Of a stretch of 64,000 nt of DNA, positions 43,099 through 55,400 are shown one piece after another. Both the position numbers and the translations under genes were made by a program. Under the pieces are notes generated by a model. The model was not told the origin of the DNA, did not search any database, and saw only the letters and a list, made by a program, of their open reading frames with translations. Each line of letters opens with the position of its first letter. Position 1 is the first letter of the stretch. Location: positions 558,001 to 622,000 of the forward strand of contig CM048557.1 of assembly GCA_026413225.1 (NCBI GenBank), given 5' to 3'. This DNA comes from Otis tarda. Taxonomy: Eukaryota > Chordata > Aves > Otidiformes > Otididae.

Positions 43099-44762
43099 AG
43101 ACTGACTTAGACTGCTTAATGTTTACAGAGAAGCTGAGGTGATTATGTGCATCTTAAGTGTGAGGCCTGTATTCATAATAGACCTGTTTTACAGTGGAGA
43201 TACCTATGTGATTTTTCCACCCTGTTTCAGACTGGAGTGGAAGGAGCCGTTTTGGTGAGCTGATGCTGCCTGGTGTCGGAAGTACCTGGAGTGGAGATTA
43301 GAGAGGACAATATCGGGTTAGATAGGAATACTGGCAAAAAGGATTTCAGGAGGAGGAAAAAAAGAATATGATGAAAAGGATGGGGTATCTGGCAGAAGAA
43401 ATCTCTATCCTTTCCCCATAGATTTTACTTCTCTTTTTGAAAGTTCTGTCTCAAAGGAAATGCTTTGGCACGCTAGCAGGAAATAATTTGTAAAAGATGA
43501 ATCCTATAAAGTAAAGCAACTCAGTGTATCACTTCCTCTTACAAACTGGCTCCCACATTTCCAGCATTCCCAATCATAAATTTTCTTTCAGATTTGAATT
43601 ATAGGCCTACAGCAACTCCTCCCTTCAAGGAATAAAACCAAAACTTCTCTAGACTTCGTAGTCAGCTTTTCCCTTTTCTACAGTTTTTCAGCACTGTAGG
43701 CTTTGCTTTTCTTGACTGTAATTCAGTGCCTCTCCTGACAGTAAAAAGAGAGAGGCAATTATTCTCGATGCTCTAGGCTGATGACCTGTTGTGCTAGACA
43801 CACTACGCATAACAATAGGACAGTTTTTACCCTAAAGAGCTAATGCCAAAGTACACATGAATAGGCTGACGCTGAAAGACTGGTTTTTTAAGAGTAAATC
43901 CTTAAACCTGAAAACAAAGTTGTAAACGGCCATAATCCCTGATGGTATAATTAATCTCAGCAACCGATCAGCTGACTGATATCACAAACATTCAAGCAGT
44001 GTGGGAGAAAAGGCATGTAGTGTCTGCTTAGCACACAAGAGAAGGACAGAGCTGATACTCTAAATAAACAAAGTATCTGAGCTTGGAACGCAGTTCTTCC
44101 TAAACTTTACTCTGGTTCCTAACCCTCATAACTCCTCAAATACTGTGTGGAGTAATTTGTTTGACTGGATGCTCTGGTTTCTGTGATAATCATGCTGTAC
44201 TAGAATACGTAAAAATCACTCTGCATGCTGTGTGCAGAGTCAGGGAAACATCCGAAGGGACCGGAAGCTAAGTAATCGATATTTAGCCACCAGGAAAAGA
44301 TGGTATAGAGTAAGGATGTGATCAAGAGTGTTTCTGAATCTGGCAACTTCAGTACTTCAGCTTTTGAGGTTACCTTAGGCTGATCATAGCTTCTACTTGC
44401 CAAGATGCAGAACTGGCCTATAACGAACCTATTGCAGTCACTTTTGGTTTGTCATTCCATTAAAACAGTTAAATGTTCTATAAAATTTTCTGTGTAATTT
44501 TCAAATATAGCACAGATTAAATTTCACTAATAGTTGTGTAGGAAGCAAATGGATTTTCTTAAGCAGTAAAGTGTTAGGAGACTGGAAATGAAGAGTAACT
44601 TGTGTCCTGTTCAGCTATTACTTTACAGCTGTCTGGAACTTTAAAAATATATTTCTTCAGCTTGTATTATTTTTGTCTTGAAAAATATAGAAATTAACAC
44701 ATGCCTTGTCTTTGCAGATACATGAATTTGAACTCTAGCTGCTTGTTTGATAAAGTACTTTT

Positions 44763-44801
44763 TTCTTTTTTTTTTCTTTTTTTTTTTTTTTTTTTTTTTT
44801 T
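44763..44801. repeat. Poly-T tract
   Basis: A long T homopolymer interrupted by single C residues. This is either a microsatellite or the A-tail of a minus-strand retroposed fragment. No parent sequence is recognisable beside it. Confidence 0.9.
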
Positions 44802-45152
44802 GGAAAGTGGTGTATAGTGGAACACCAGATCCCCCTGAAGTATTTTTTTGCTCCATTGATAAAAACCTTCCACAGCTTGGACCCCTATGACAAGAGACAA
44901 AAAAAATCAAAAGCCAATCTCAGTTCTTGTGTTGTAAACTACACTCCAAATAAGGCATAAAAAGAAGGATTTTTCCTTGTGTTATGTGTATTTTAAAATG
45001 TAGCTTAGGTGTTGACAGCAGTTGGACATTCCTTTTTTGATGCTATTTTTCATTCTGCTTGCAAAGTTCACTTGGCCAAAGGAAAAATCTAACAATCTAA
45101 TTAGAGCATCACCATTACCAGTAAGTGGTTGACACCTAACACTGTCAGGAAT

Positions 45153-46291
45153 GTGATTTTCCTAGTTCAGACCTGGGACCAGACTATGCAGTCTCTCTCT
45201 CACTCCCCCCACCCTCCGAGAGAATAGGAGAGATAATATAGGAAGAAGGCTCGTGGTTTGAGATAAGGACAGGGAGAAATCCTTAAAGTTACCATCGCGG
45301 GCAAACCAGACTCCACTTGGAGAAAACTATTCATTTATTTTCTAAAATGAAAGCAGGATAATGAGACAGAGAACAAGATAACCTCCCCCCACCCTCCCTC
45401 TTCCCAGGCTTAACATTATCTCTACTACCTTCCCCCCACCGAGCGGCAGAGGGTGGAAGAGGGAATGGGGGTTATGGTCAGTTCATCACATATGGTTTCA
45501 TACCGCTGCTTTGTCATTGGGGGGAAGAACTCCTCACATTCCTCCCCTGCTCCATCGTGGGGTCCCTCCCACAGGCCACAGTCCTTCGTGAAATTACTCC
45601 GGCATGGGTCATTTCTTCCATGGGGTGTCCCTCCAGAACGGCTGCCCCAGCAGGCCCTCCACAGGCCACAACCTCCTTCAGGCCTCCACCTGCCCCAGTG
45701 TGGGGTCCTCCATGGGCTGCAGGTGGATCTGTGCTCCTCTGTGAACCTCCATGGGCTGCAGGGGGACAGCCTGCTCCACCATAGTCATCACCACAGGCTG
45801 CAGGGGAATCTTGGCCAGGAGCCACATTACTCCTCCTTCTCCTTCACTGACCTTGGCATCTGCAGCTGTTTCACTCACAAGAAATTATTCACAACAGGCA
45901 GGCAGATGCCTCTCAGGTTCTCTTCACATCTCATCTCCTCTCCTTTTCTTGCAGCCAGGCTGTGCTGAGTTGGGCCCAGTTGGCTACCTGGCAGGAGGCC
46001 AGAGGGTGAGGCCTCCAAGGCCCATGAGGCTTGTGCCTGCTCCTCTCTGCCCCTACTCAGCTTCTTCACATCTTCTCCCTTTTTTTTTTTCCCTGCTTCC
46101 CCTTCTTAAACACGTTATTGCAGAGGCCTTATCATAGAACATTCTGCTACCAATTGGCTCGGCCTTGGCCAGCAGCAGGTCCACCCAAGGCCCAGCCAAG
46201 TCCACTGAACAAAGGGGAGCAACTTCTAGCAGTTTCCTACAGAAACTACCACCTTAGGCCCCCCCTCACTAAACAAAACCAGAACAGTGAT
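45153..46291 (-). mobile_element. Solo LTR, copy 3, with 5-bp target-site duplication
   Basis: The element spans 45158-46286 between perfect direct repeats GTGAT (45153-45157 and 46287-46291). It is collinear with copy 2, including the start of U5 (CAGTCTCTCTCTCACTCCCC on the + strand), the poly(A) signal (TTTATT at 45334-45339 on +) and the U3 end (CCCTCACTAAACAAAACC). The minus-strand end reads AAA instead of ACA, a one-base loss of the canonical CA. It lies 2.8 kb past the ZNF143 3' end and antisense to both genes. Confidence 0.9.
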
Positions 46292-48389
46292 ACCAGACTT
46301 TTTCAACTGAGGGTTATATTCAAAGGAGACTTTATGCCAATAAACATAGAAGCTTATAAGAAGCAAGCATTTTGTCCTACACAGTCTGCGTATTTCTCTC
46401 TAATGGAAATGTGACCCCATTAAATCCCATCCATCTCAGTGAATGTGTGCTGCCTCAGATAAGTATTTCTGGTAGCAAAATCTTTAGGGCACCAGACTGA
46501 TATTTTTTAATTTAAAAGCAAGTATTAAAAAAAACAGAAGCCAATTTTGAAAATATATCCTGAAAGCTCTGAAACCACTGAAATTTGTAGGAATTTCACT
46601 GCCTGGACATCAGGTTAGGTACTGTTAACATCTATTTGGAGGATCAGGGCTTTAGTTTGCAAGATCTACAGAGGCTCAAAGGAGCAATTTAATCAGCTTC
46701 AGAGAATTTGGGATGAATCTGGCTCATAAAGCATGGCACAGTGGAAGACTGCAGAGCTCTTCCCCGCTTTTTAATTAGGCTGTTTATAGGCCTCCTAATG
46801 CTAGTTATAGTGGTTCTCATGGTGGGCAGGATAGCAGAGTTGCTACACTCAGTCTGGGGGAAAATAATCTTCTCAACACAACCGTTTATGGTCCCATCAA
46901 ACTACACCACAAGAAAAACTGATGCAAATTCAGAACAGCACACATGTAGAGCCTATGAATGCCTTCCTTATATAGCAACTATATAGTTTGTTATAGTTAC
47001 ATATTTATTCAGTACTTCTCTTTCTTATTTGCTCTCAGTTTGGAAATAAACTTTCTTTTAAAACAATTGTGCTACTGCTGTTTATTTCTTTCTCTATTCC
47101 TTTTTTCTTTCCTGTCATATCTTTGACTTCTCTGCAGAAATACTTCTGTCTCTGTACAAAGTCTGAATTGTTCCATTGATTTTGTCACACTTAAACCGTT
47201 CCAGTGATTAGCAACTCATTAGTTAAAGTCTATACAATAGGGCTTCTGAATTCCAGTTTGCCATTTACCCTCACTAAATACCCTTGTCTGTAGACTCCAG
47301 AAAACAATGCAGCACCAGTTATATTTATGTTGAGTTTGGGAAGGAAATCGCAGGTTTCACATTTGGGGGAGTGGCGTGGAAAAGAGGATTTATTGAAAGC
47401 TTAAATTCTTGAATCTTTTTTAAATAAAAGGAAACTTCATATATGACGGCTAGCACCTGGGTTGCTTTGAGTCACTTATTAGGAATTGCTTTGCATGTCC
47501 CTCTGGGGGCTCTTAATTGAGAAAAAGATAGAGGTTGTATTTTTTTTAATAGCCTTCTCTTACATAATCTGTTCTAAAACTCAAATGCTTCAGATAGTAT
47601 TTGCTATACAGTGCATTTCAGTTTTAAAAATGAGTGTTTTTAATGGGACATTCCACACCAAGCATGTTTACAGCACTTGGCTTGATGCAGCTATATCTCT
47701 GTAAATGCTGCCCAATTCCATTTTCGTAGGTATGTTGGCTACTTTCAGTTTCCTGAAACAAGTATTCAGGAGGCTTCCATAATCTCCAAAATTGTGTTCT
47801 TGTGGCTTGCCACTGCTTTCCTGAAAACAAGAACTGTCTTAAGCTTTCAGGCTATTTAAAGGGTGAGAAATATGTAGGGATGCAGTATCTAAGTGGAGAT
47901 GTTTTTATATAGGCCTTACAAAAGAAAAGAGTAGTGACCGACATGTCTCAAGGCAATGGAGCTCTGAGCAAAACCATTTCACTGCACAGGGAGCATGTGT
48001 AACTACAGCATTATATTAGCTGTAGTTACAGCTAATTAGAAACTAATTTAAAATGCCCTTATGTTCGTGTAATGCCGGTTGCACCTGTAGGGAGATGACA
48101 TGTTTCATAAATGACATCCACTTAAGTCACATTTGTTGTGCTGAGACTTGATTTGTTTGAATGTGTTCTTGTAGGAGCTGTTATTAACAGCATGGGGTGC
48201 TGTATGTTAGGCTCCTGTATATCTGCATTTTAAATCACCTGAATCTAATTATTTGGAATACATTAGGTTTTTTTTTAGTTTATCTAAAAAAGAGTCTAAC
48301 TGGTTTAAAGGAGTTTCTGTTTTCAGGCACACGAAGTCGGAGATTGTGCACTTCTCTAGCAACCAAACGCAGGCAAAACCACCTCGCTC
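46292..48389. other. Intergenic region left of the WEE1 CpG island
   Basis: AT-rich until about 48350, where CpG density rises sharply. No repeat family recognised. Distal WEE1 regulatory DNA may lie here, but no specific site stands out. Confidence 0.7.
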
Positions 48390-48541
48390 TGAAGCGGGGA
48401 GCTGCACCCTCAGAAGGGCAGTGCGCTGGCCACCTCGGCTCGAGGTACCTGCCGGTCTAACTCCCCCCTGTCCGGGCGGCACTGGCCTGACCATCTCCCT
48501 GGCCGCTCCGCCACTGCTTGGGCGGAGCCGCACCCCCAGCT

Positions 48542-48756
48542 AAGATGGCGGCACCTCACGGGGCAGACACGTACGTATGTCCGCCTGGGGCCCAGTTTCG
48601 AGTAGCGAGCCCCACCCCCTCCGCTAGCGGCATTCGCGCCAAAGCGCCTCGTGATGCGGCTGTGTGTAGACTCGTCCCCGCCCTCCGTGTTTTCAAACCG
48701 AGTGGGCGGGCATGATTGGCTGGCGTGCGCGCCGCGTGACTAACGGTCGCGGGAAA
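48542..48756 (+). promoter_or_regulatory. WEE1: WEE1 core promoter with YY1, E2F, CHR-like, Sp1, CCAAT and Myb motifs
   Basis: Seen in order: AAGATGGCGGC (48542-48552, YY1 type); GCGCCAAA (48636-48643, reverse complement TTTGGCGC, E2F type); TTCAAA (48692-48697, reverse complement TTTGAA, CHR-like); GGGCGGG (48704-48710, Sp1); ATTGG (48715-48719, inverted CCAAT); TAACGG (48741-48746, Myb); GCGGGAAA (48749-48756, E2F). No TATA box is seen. Motif matches are direct; their use in cell-cycle control is inference. The transcription start is probably around 48740-48850. Confidence 0.7.
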
Positions 48757-48915
48757 GCCGCGGAGTCCGAACAGCGCGAGGTGAGCTGTGCCCGGGAGTA
48801 ACGCCGTGCGGAGCCGCCGTCGCCGCACCGAGGGGCGTAGCGCGCCGAGGGAACGCGGGGCAGCGACCGCGGCACGGCCAGGTTCGGCCTTGAGCGGGCC
48901 TTGCAACGAGGCGCC

Positions 48916-49470
48916 ATGAGCTTTCTGAGCTTGCAGCAGGCGGCGCCGCCGCGACGGGTCTCGGCCCGGCGGGTGGTCGCCCCGATCCGGCAGAAGCTGC
49001 TGTTCCTGAGAGGCCACAGCGACTGCGAGGAGGAGGAGGAGGAAGAGGAGGAGGAGGAAGGCGGCAGCAGCGGCAACAGCACCGGCGAGGACTCAGCTTT
49101 CCAAGAGGCAGACTCGCCGCTCTCGGCGGCTCGCACCCCGGCGCGGGGCGACCCACCCTTGCTGGAGGAGGAGGAGGAGATGGAGCCAACGGCGGCGCGG
49201 CTGCCAGATGAGGGGGACTCGTGGGAGGAGGAGGGCTTCGGCTCCTCTCCGGTGAAGTCGCCCGGAGCATATTTCATGGCCGGTTCTCCCTCCCCGCCGC
49301 CCCCCAACAAGGGCCGCCGGTATTGCGGGCGCTCCCCGCCACACCCGGCGGCCAGTGGTTACCGGGTACGGAGCGAGAAGCCAAGCTCGCTGTTGCCCGA
49401 CTACCCTGGCACCCCGCCCCACAAGACCTTTCGCAAGCTGCGCCTCTTCGACACGCCGCACACCCCCAAG
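48916..49470 (+). CDS. WEE1: WEE1 exon 1, N-terminal regulatory region
   Basis: 555 nt, residues 1-185, ending in phase 0 at a GTGAGG donor. The context GGCGCCATGA is a fair Kozak start, giving [14 protein letters not shown]. Eleven consecutive Glu (38-48) are encoded by GAG/GAA repeats. GEDSAFQE (57-64) and SSPVKSP (110-116) match the phosphodegron region known in mammals. [20 protein letters not shown] (165-184) is the most conserved patch and contains the RxL cyclin-binding motif. The middle is less conserved and Pro/Ser-rich. Confidence 0.96.
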
Positions 49471-52400
49471 GTGAGGCATTCGCCCCGGCGCCGAAGCGCT
49501 CCGCCGTGCCGCAGGTCCCCCAGACTGGCCTGCCTGGGGTGAGGGTGGAGGGAGGGTGCTGGGCCGGGCAGGGCTCGGGGGCTGGCCCGCTCCCGGCGGC
49601 CTGGGGGACCGCGGGAGGCATCGCAGCGCGCCCGGCGGTTGAAATGCGGGCGTTGAGGAGCGCTGGGAGACTGGGGCCGGGTGGTGCTGGCGGGGGTCGC
49701 CGCTTGCACCGCCCCGCCTGTCCGCCACGGCTGGTTGGCGTCTGCCCCGGGACCTGCCCACAGCCCGTCCGTTACTGTTATGTAACCCGCGGGGGGCCGC
49801 GCTTCGCTTGCCCCGCTACCCGGCCGGGTGCTCGGCTCCGCGGAACGGTGTGTCGGGGTGGGGGTGGAGGGGCGGGCGGCTGCGGGCGCCGCGTTAAAGG
49901 CCGGGGAGGCGTGACCTTTCCGCGTGGATTCTCAGCCCTGCTGGAGGCCGACTCTTTGAGGAGCGGAGTCGGGCGCCGCTCGGGTCGCTCCGCAGCTCGG
50001 GCTCCCGCGGTGGCTCCGAGGGGCCGGGGCGAACGGGGAAGTTAAAGCAGTACAGCGCCCCACCACCGACTGTACTTTTTGTCCCATAGTGTACCTCGGG
50101 GCATGGAACAATCAGAGAGAAAAAAAAAAAATAAAAATGTGTTTATAAGTAAATATTTAGATACCTTGGTTTTGCTGTATTTTGTGGAAAATATTTTTAA
50201 AAATGTGAAAGTAGCGTATTAAACTCTTAAAGTAAATATTTTAGTGTCGTGTGGGCCTTTGTACCTTTATAACCAGAAAGTTAAAGATTGAATTGGAATT
50301 TGCACCTGCCTGTCCAGGTGTGTACTCAACCAGTGGTGTGCCTGGTTGAGTACTATTGCTGTACCGTGTGCAAGTTGAGTGCCTACACTCTTTCGCGTCA
50401 AATGTAAAAAGCTATTTGCGTAGCCGATGCTGTTAAACTGATGGATTTGAAAATTTAAAGGAATATATAACTCTGAACTCTATCAATAACAGACTTTTGG
50501 GAGACATTTCAACTTTTGAACTTGACACTCCTGTAAAACACCGTATAGTGAATTTAAATCTAGTTATAATAGGCTTGCTTTCTTCATTACTTTTCATATA
50601 GCCCTTTAGAAGTAATCCACAGATAATCCCTGGAGATAATCTCAGAGGGATCTACAGACTATAGATTGAAAACAACTAACTTAAGGTGTGGGGAAGGCAA
50701 CCTTGTTAATTGGTTTTCTATAGCTTCCATCTCAAATGAGGTTTCACTGGTAGAAATCAGTGGTATGTGTCTGGAAATAGTAACATTGGTGATGATCTTG
50801 TACTGAATCAGGAGCAGATGCTTTAGAGATGTAAGAGTCTTGTGGATTGTGACACTAAAAACAAGGTGTTAACAGTGAGGTTCAGTGGGATTCTTAAATT
50901 AGGTGCCCAAATTCTAGATTGTTGTCTTTGGAGTCTGGAAAAATTAGTTGGTTAAGGTATCCAGTGGAAGTACTTGAAATGTGTGAGAGACGTACAGTGA
51001 CTTAAAGGTCATCTTCCAGTCTAGATTTGGGGTGTGCAGTTGAGATTCCCAAGTATCAGCCTTTTTCTCTATGGTGGTTTAGGCTTTAGTTATGTAAATT
51101 CTTTATTTTGTAAGGTGATAGGATATCACCTTTATAGGATAAGGTGATACTCCTGCTTGTGATCCAGTAGGTCAGTGGTTGGCATTCTTACCAAGATGTA
51201 GGAGACTTGGGCGCAGGCTTCCCTGACTGGGAGGGGTTGTTTGGTCATGTGCTTGGAAAATGCCTGGTCTGACAAATTGCTGCCCAAAAGATCTGTTTTG
51301 GATATTGAACTGGCAGTGCAATGGTACTGTCAATTCTTGAGCAATCCTTTGTAGGCTCATGAAGAGGCATCTGTGCAGCAGTATTAAATCTTGTATGTGA
51401 AAATCATGGTGATATAGCACAGAATAGTCTGTGAGTTTCATCTGTCTTCATTTCATGGATAAATAATTGTTCAAGAAGTTTAGGTGATGACATGATTAAA
51501 GGAAGAAAAACACTACTCTAATAATCTTTCCGGTCTTTTAAAAATTATTTTAACATTCAATGTTTCCTGTAACTTTTTGTGTAGAGTATAAAGCCTAGTA
51601 ATTTATTCGGAATACTTTCTGATGGAAATGCAGGTATTTAAGCAACTCCTGCTAACTTTGATTAGACAACACTGTAATGATGACTTTCAAGTATGACCTA
51701 ACTGTTTGTGTCTAAAGCAATATTGAGGCTATAAATGTCTTCCTTTTTTGTCCTTTTTTTTCTTTTGAAAAAAAAAAAATACAGAGTTTGCTTTCTAAAG
51801 CACAAGGAATAGGCTCCAGCTCAGTCAAACTTCGAGGGGGCTCTCTATTTATGAATGTTGGGAAATCAGAGAAGCAAGAAGATATTAGACAAACACCTCA
51901 TGTGAACATTAATCCTTTCACTCCCGATTCCATGTTTCTTCACAACTCTGAAGGAAAATGTCGTAGGAGGAAGAGAACACACTGGAATGAGTGAGTAACT
52001 TGTATCGTCCTTTGTTAAGCTTCGTTAAAACTTCTGCAGGTAAAAGTAGTTCTAATTACAAATTGCTTCTATGAAAGTATTTTTCCTTGCAAATCTGTTA
52101 GTGATTGTTGTGTTTTAACCCTAGCTGGCAGCTAGGCACCACACAGCCACTTGCTCACCTCCTCCCCCAGTGGGTATTAGGGAGAGAATCAGAAGGGTAA
52201 AAGTGAGGACTCATAAGTTAAGATAGTTTAAAAATAAAGCGAAAGCCACATGTGCAAGCAAAGCAAAGCAAGGACTTCATTCATTACTTCAAGGGGGCCT
52301 ACAAGAAAGATGGGGAAAGGCTGTTTAGTAGGGCCTGTTGCAATAGGACGAGGGGGGAAGATTTAGATTGGAAATTAGGAAAAAATTTTTTACAATGCGA

Positions 52401-55400
52401 GTTATAGAACACTGGAACAGGTTGCCCAGAAAGGTGGTGGAGGCCCCATCCCTGGAGACGTTCAAGGCCAGGCTGGATGAGGCTCTGAGCAACCTGATCT
52501 AGTCAGGGATGTCCCTGCTCCTTGCAGGGGGGTTGGACTAGATGACCTTTGAAGGTCCCTTCCAACCCTAACCATTCTATGATTCTCACCAGCAGGCAGA
52601 TGTTCAGCCATCTCCAGGAAAGCAGGGCTCCATCATGTGTAACGGTTACTTGGGAAGACAGATGCCGTCACTCTGAATGTACCCTGCTTCCTCCTCCTTC
52701 CCCCAGGTTTATATGATGAGGATGATGTACTATGTTATGGAAGATCCCTTTGGTCAGTTGGGGTCAGCTGTCTCAGCTGTGACCCCTCCCAGCTTCTTGT
52801 GTACCGCAGCTTACTTTCTGGTGGGGTCATGTGAGAGGCAGAAAAGGCCTTAACTCTGTGTAAGGACCACTCAGCGGTAACAAAATCACCCCTGTATTAT
52901 CAACACTGTTTCCAGCACAAATCCAAAACATAGCCCCATACTAGCTCCTGTGAAGAAAATTAACTATCCCAGCCATAGTGATGCGTAAGAGCTCTTAAAG
53001 TATCTGCTTTGAGATGCATGATATTGTGAAATAACCATTTAGTGCTAGATCTTTTGATTAGTATACAAAGAGGATATACTAGGCTGTGTCCTACAGTCTT
53101 TTTACCTCACTGAATGAGCTATGCACAGTCTTTACTTGATGAGGGGAAAAACACATTAAATACTAGTATGAAACATAAAGACAGACATGAGAGATATTAG
53201 CATGGTACTTTTACGTTACAATTTTTTGCTCAGAAAAGTCTAGTGTTCAACTGGTTAAACTAAACTTAGATAGAATGAGAGAACTAGATCTCAAAAATCA
53301 ACAGCTGCTAGTCTTCCGTTTTAAGGTTACTTAAGCCATATTACTTCTGCAAAAGTAACTAGTCTGAATTTCAGCTCTTGTGGAGAGGACATGGAAGCAA
53401 GTGATGGAGAGCCTGAAGATGAAACTATCAGACCTGCTAAGGTAATTAATCTTGAACTTGATGCTAAGTTTGGCAGTTTGCTTATCTGGAGATCTCAGTA
53501 TTTTCCTTTCTAATCTTTGCAGAGGATAACAATAACAGAAAGTAATATGAAGTCGCGGTATGCAACTGAATTTCATGAGTTGGAGAAGATTGGATCTGGT
53601 GAATTCGGTTCTGTGTTTAAATGTGTGAAGAGGCTTGACGGCTGTATTTACGCAATAAAGCGATCCAAGAAGCCCTTAGCTGGCTCAGTGGATGAGTGAG
53701 TGTTTCCTGGTATTAGAAGTTTAAAAGACACCTCTTGATGCTTTTTCCTCTTGTATATCTTTGTGTCAGTATCTAGAGAAGGCACTTAAGAGAAAACTAT
53801 AAATATACATAAATTAGATGTAAGACAGATACAATTTTGAAGTAACTTTTACTTTTTCTGAATACTGTGTAATATTAGGGAGGAAAGTCTACTTGGCCTT
53901 TCTCCTAGCAGACATACGTCCCAATATTCTATGTGGAAACATTATTCTCATCTGGAGAGTAATAATGCTTACTTGCATTAATGGCAGGAGGGACTATATG
54001 AATAAACTGCAGTGATGATCCTTTGAGATATGAAAGGAAAGCAGTATTCCCAACTAGGTCTTCGTCCTTGTCAACTTGAGTGACATGCAGATTAGCTCAG
54101 TTTGGTTGTATTTTTTTTTGCTTTTGTGAATGAGCCTGCAATTTATTACTTTTTCCCCCAGTGTTTTAATAGTTATAATATGAAACTCCACAAGTCTGAG
54201 TTGCTCAGAATTGCCTACCAGACTTGCATTCCATACACACAAGAAGTTAGGAGTGTTTAGTTCAGTCATACTCCTGGCTTATGATCATCATTATTTTTCT
54301 TCCTAAAACTTCAGTGATCCTTCTCAAAGTTTGCTGCTGGTTGGAAAGTGTGCAATGGATGTGGCAGCTCCCTCAAGAACTACCCACAACAAAACCTGGT
54401 TTTTGGAGTTCCAGATACTTAGTCTTTTAATACAGTGTAAATTAATTTAGCTGTTAGGATATAAATACAAATCCTCCTTTTGGTGCCAAAGAACTGAATA
54501 TGAAGATTTTAATTAGAAACCTGAGCTGACAGAGGGGCATGATACTACAATAAGTGTTTTTATCAAGCTGAAATTGGACTAATTTTACCTCATAATCTTC
54601 TTGTATGTGGTTATTTTTTGCGACTGTAACAGGCAGAATGCTTTAAGAGAGGTCTATGCACATGCAGTTCTGGGACAGCATTCTCACGTCGTAAGATACT
54701 ACTCTGCATGGGCAGAAGATGATCATATGCTCATACAGAATGAATATTGCAATGGTAAGTAAACTTTATCTCTTGTTTTGAACTTGCTTTCAAAAAAATC
54801 TAATTTCTGAAGATGCACAAGTATCTCTACAAATCCCTAGCACTAGTTAGGAATGAGGGAGAGAGGTCTTTTCCTTTGTGTCCTGTTAATTTGCACAGTA
54901 ACTACAGCAGAAAAATAATTTTGTTATATTACATTACTATAAAGAGGGGATACAGCACTAGATTTTACACTTCCTATGTATCATCAGCAAGTTCTTGGTG
55001 ATACAGTCACTGTTAATTTTGGAAGCCTGTTGTACTTAACTGTAACTTCTAGAAGCAAGTTGTCATTACGTTGTCCACTGTTTCATGTAAAATAATCAGT
55101 TGTTTTCTTTAATGTTGTTTTAGGTGGCAGTTTAGCAGATGCCATAAGTGAAAATTACAGGAATATGCGTTATTTTACTGAACTAGAACTGAAGGACCTG
55201 TTACTTCAGGTGGCTCGAGGCTTAAAGTACATTCATTCAATGTCACTGGTACACATGGATATCAAACCTAGTACGTGTGTAAACTGCTTTACTCTATATT
55301 GACAACTTCCTCAGCTAATTTAATCTGCTATAGAAAAATGAGCAGTTAGCCACACCTTACTAACTGTAACTTCTTCACTGAAGTTCTAAATAGCAGTACA

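Larger units (their letters stand above)
42346..45152. other. Intergenic region between ZNF143 and WEE1, left part
   Basis: AT-rich. It holds a perfect hairpin (43068-43098) and a long poly-T tract (44763-44801). Short open frames show no protein-like features. Confidence 0.75.
48390..50050. promoter_or_regulatory. WEE1: CpG island spanning the WEE1 promoter, exon 1 and early intron 1
   Basis: Abrupt change from AT-rich to GC/CpG-dense sequence covering about 500 bp upstream of the start codon, all of exon 1 and about 580 bp of intron 1. It is the only CpG island in the window. It fits a broadly expressed TATA-less promoter. Confidence 0.93.
51991..53374 (+). other. WEE1: WEE1 intron 2 (contains nested LTR and CR1)
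   Basis: Mostly the ERVL-type LTR at 52106-52977, which itself carries a CR1. The 400 bp before exon 3 hold nothing recognisable. Confidence 0.85.

Noticed and set aside
44641..44910. Lys-rich frame
   Set aside because: The lysines come only from the poly-T tract on the + strand.
46741..46986. 81-codon frame with a hydrophobic segment, possible membrane micropeptide
   Set aside because: Intergenic, no conserved motif, no promoter or poly(A) context visible.
49221..50045. 274-codon + frame across WEE1 exon 1 and intron 1
   Set aside because: Shadow frame in the CpG island, partly out of frame with WEE1. High GC content lowers stop density.
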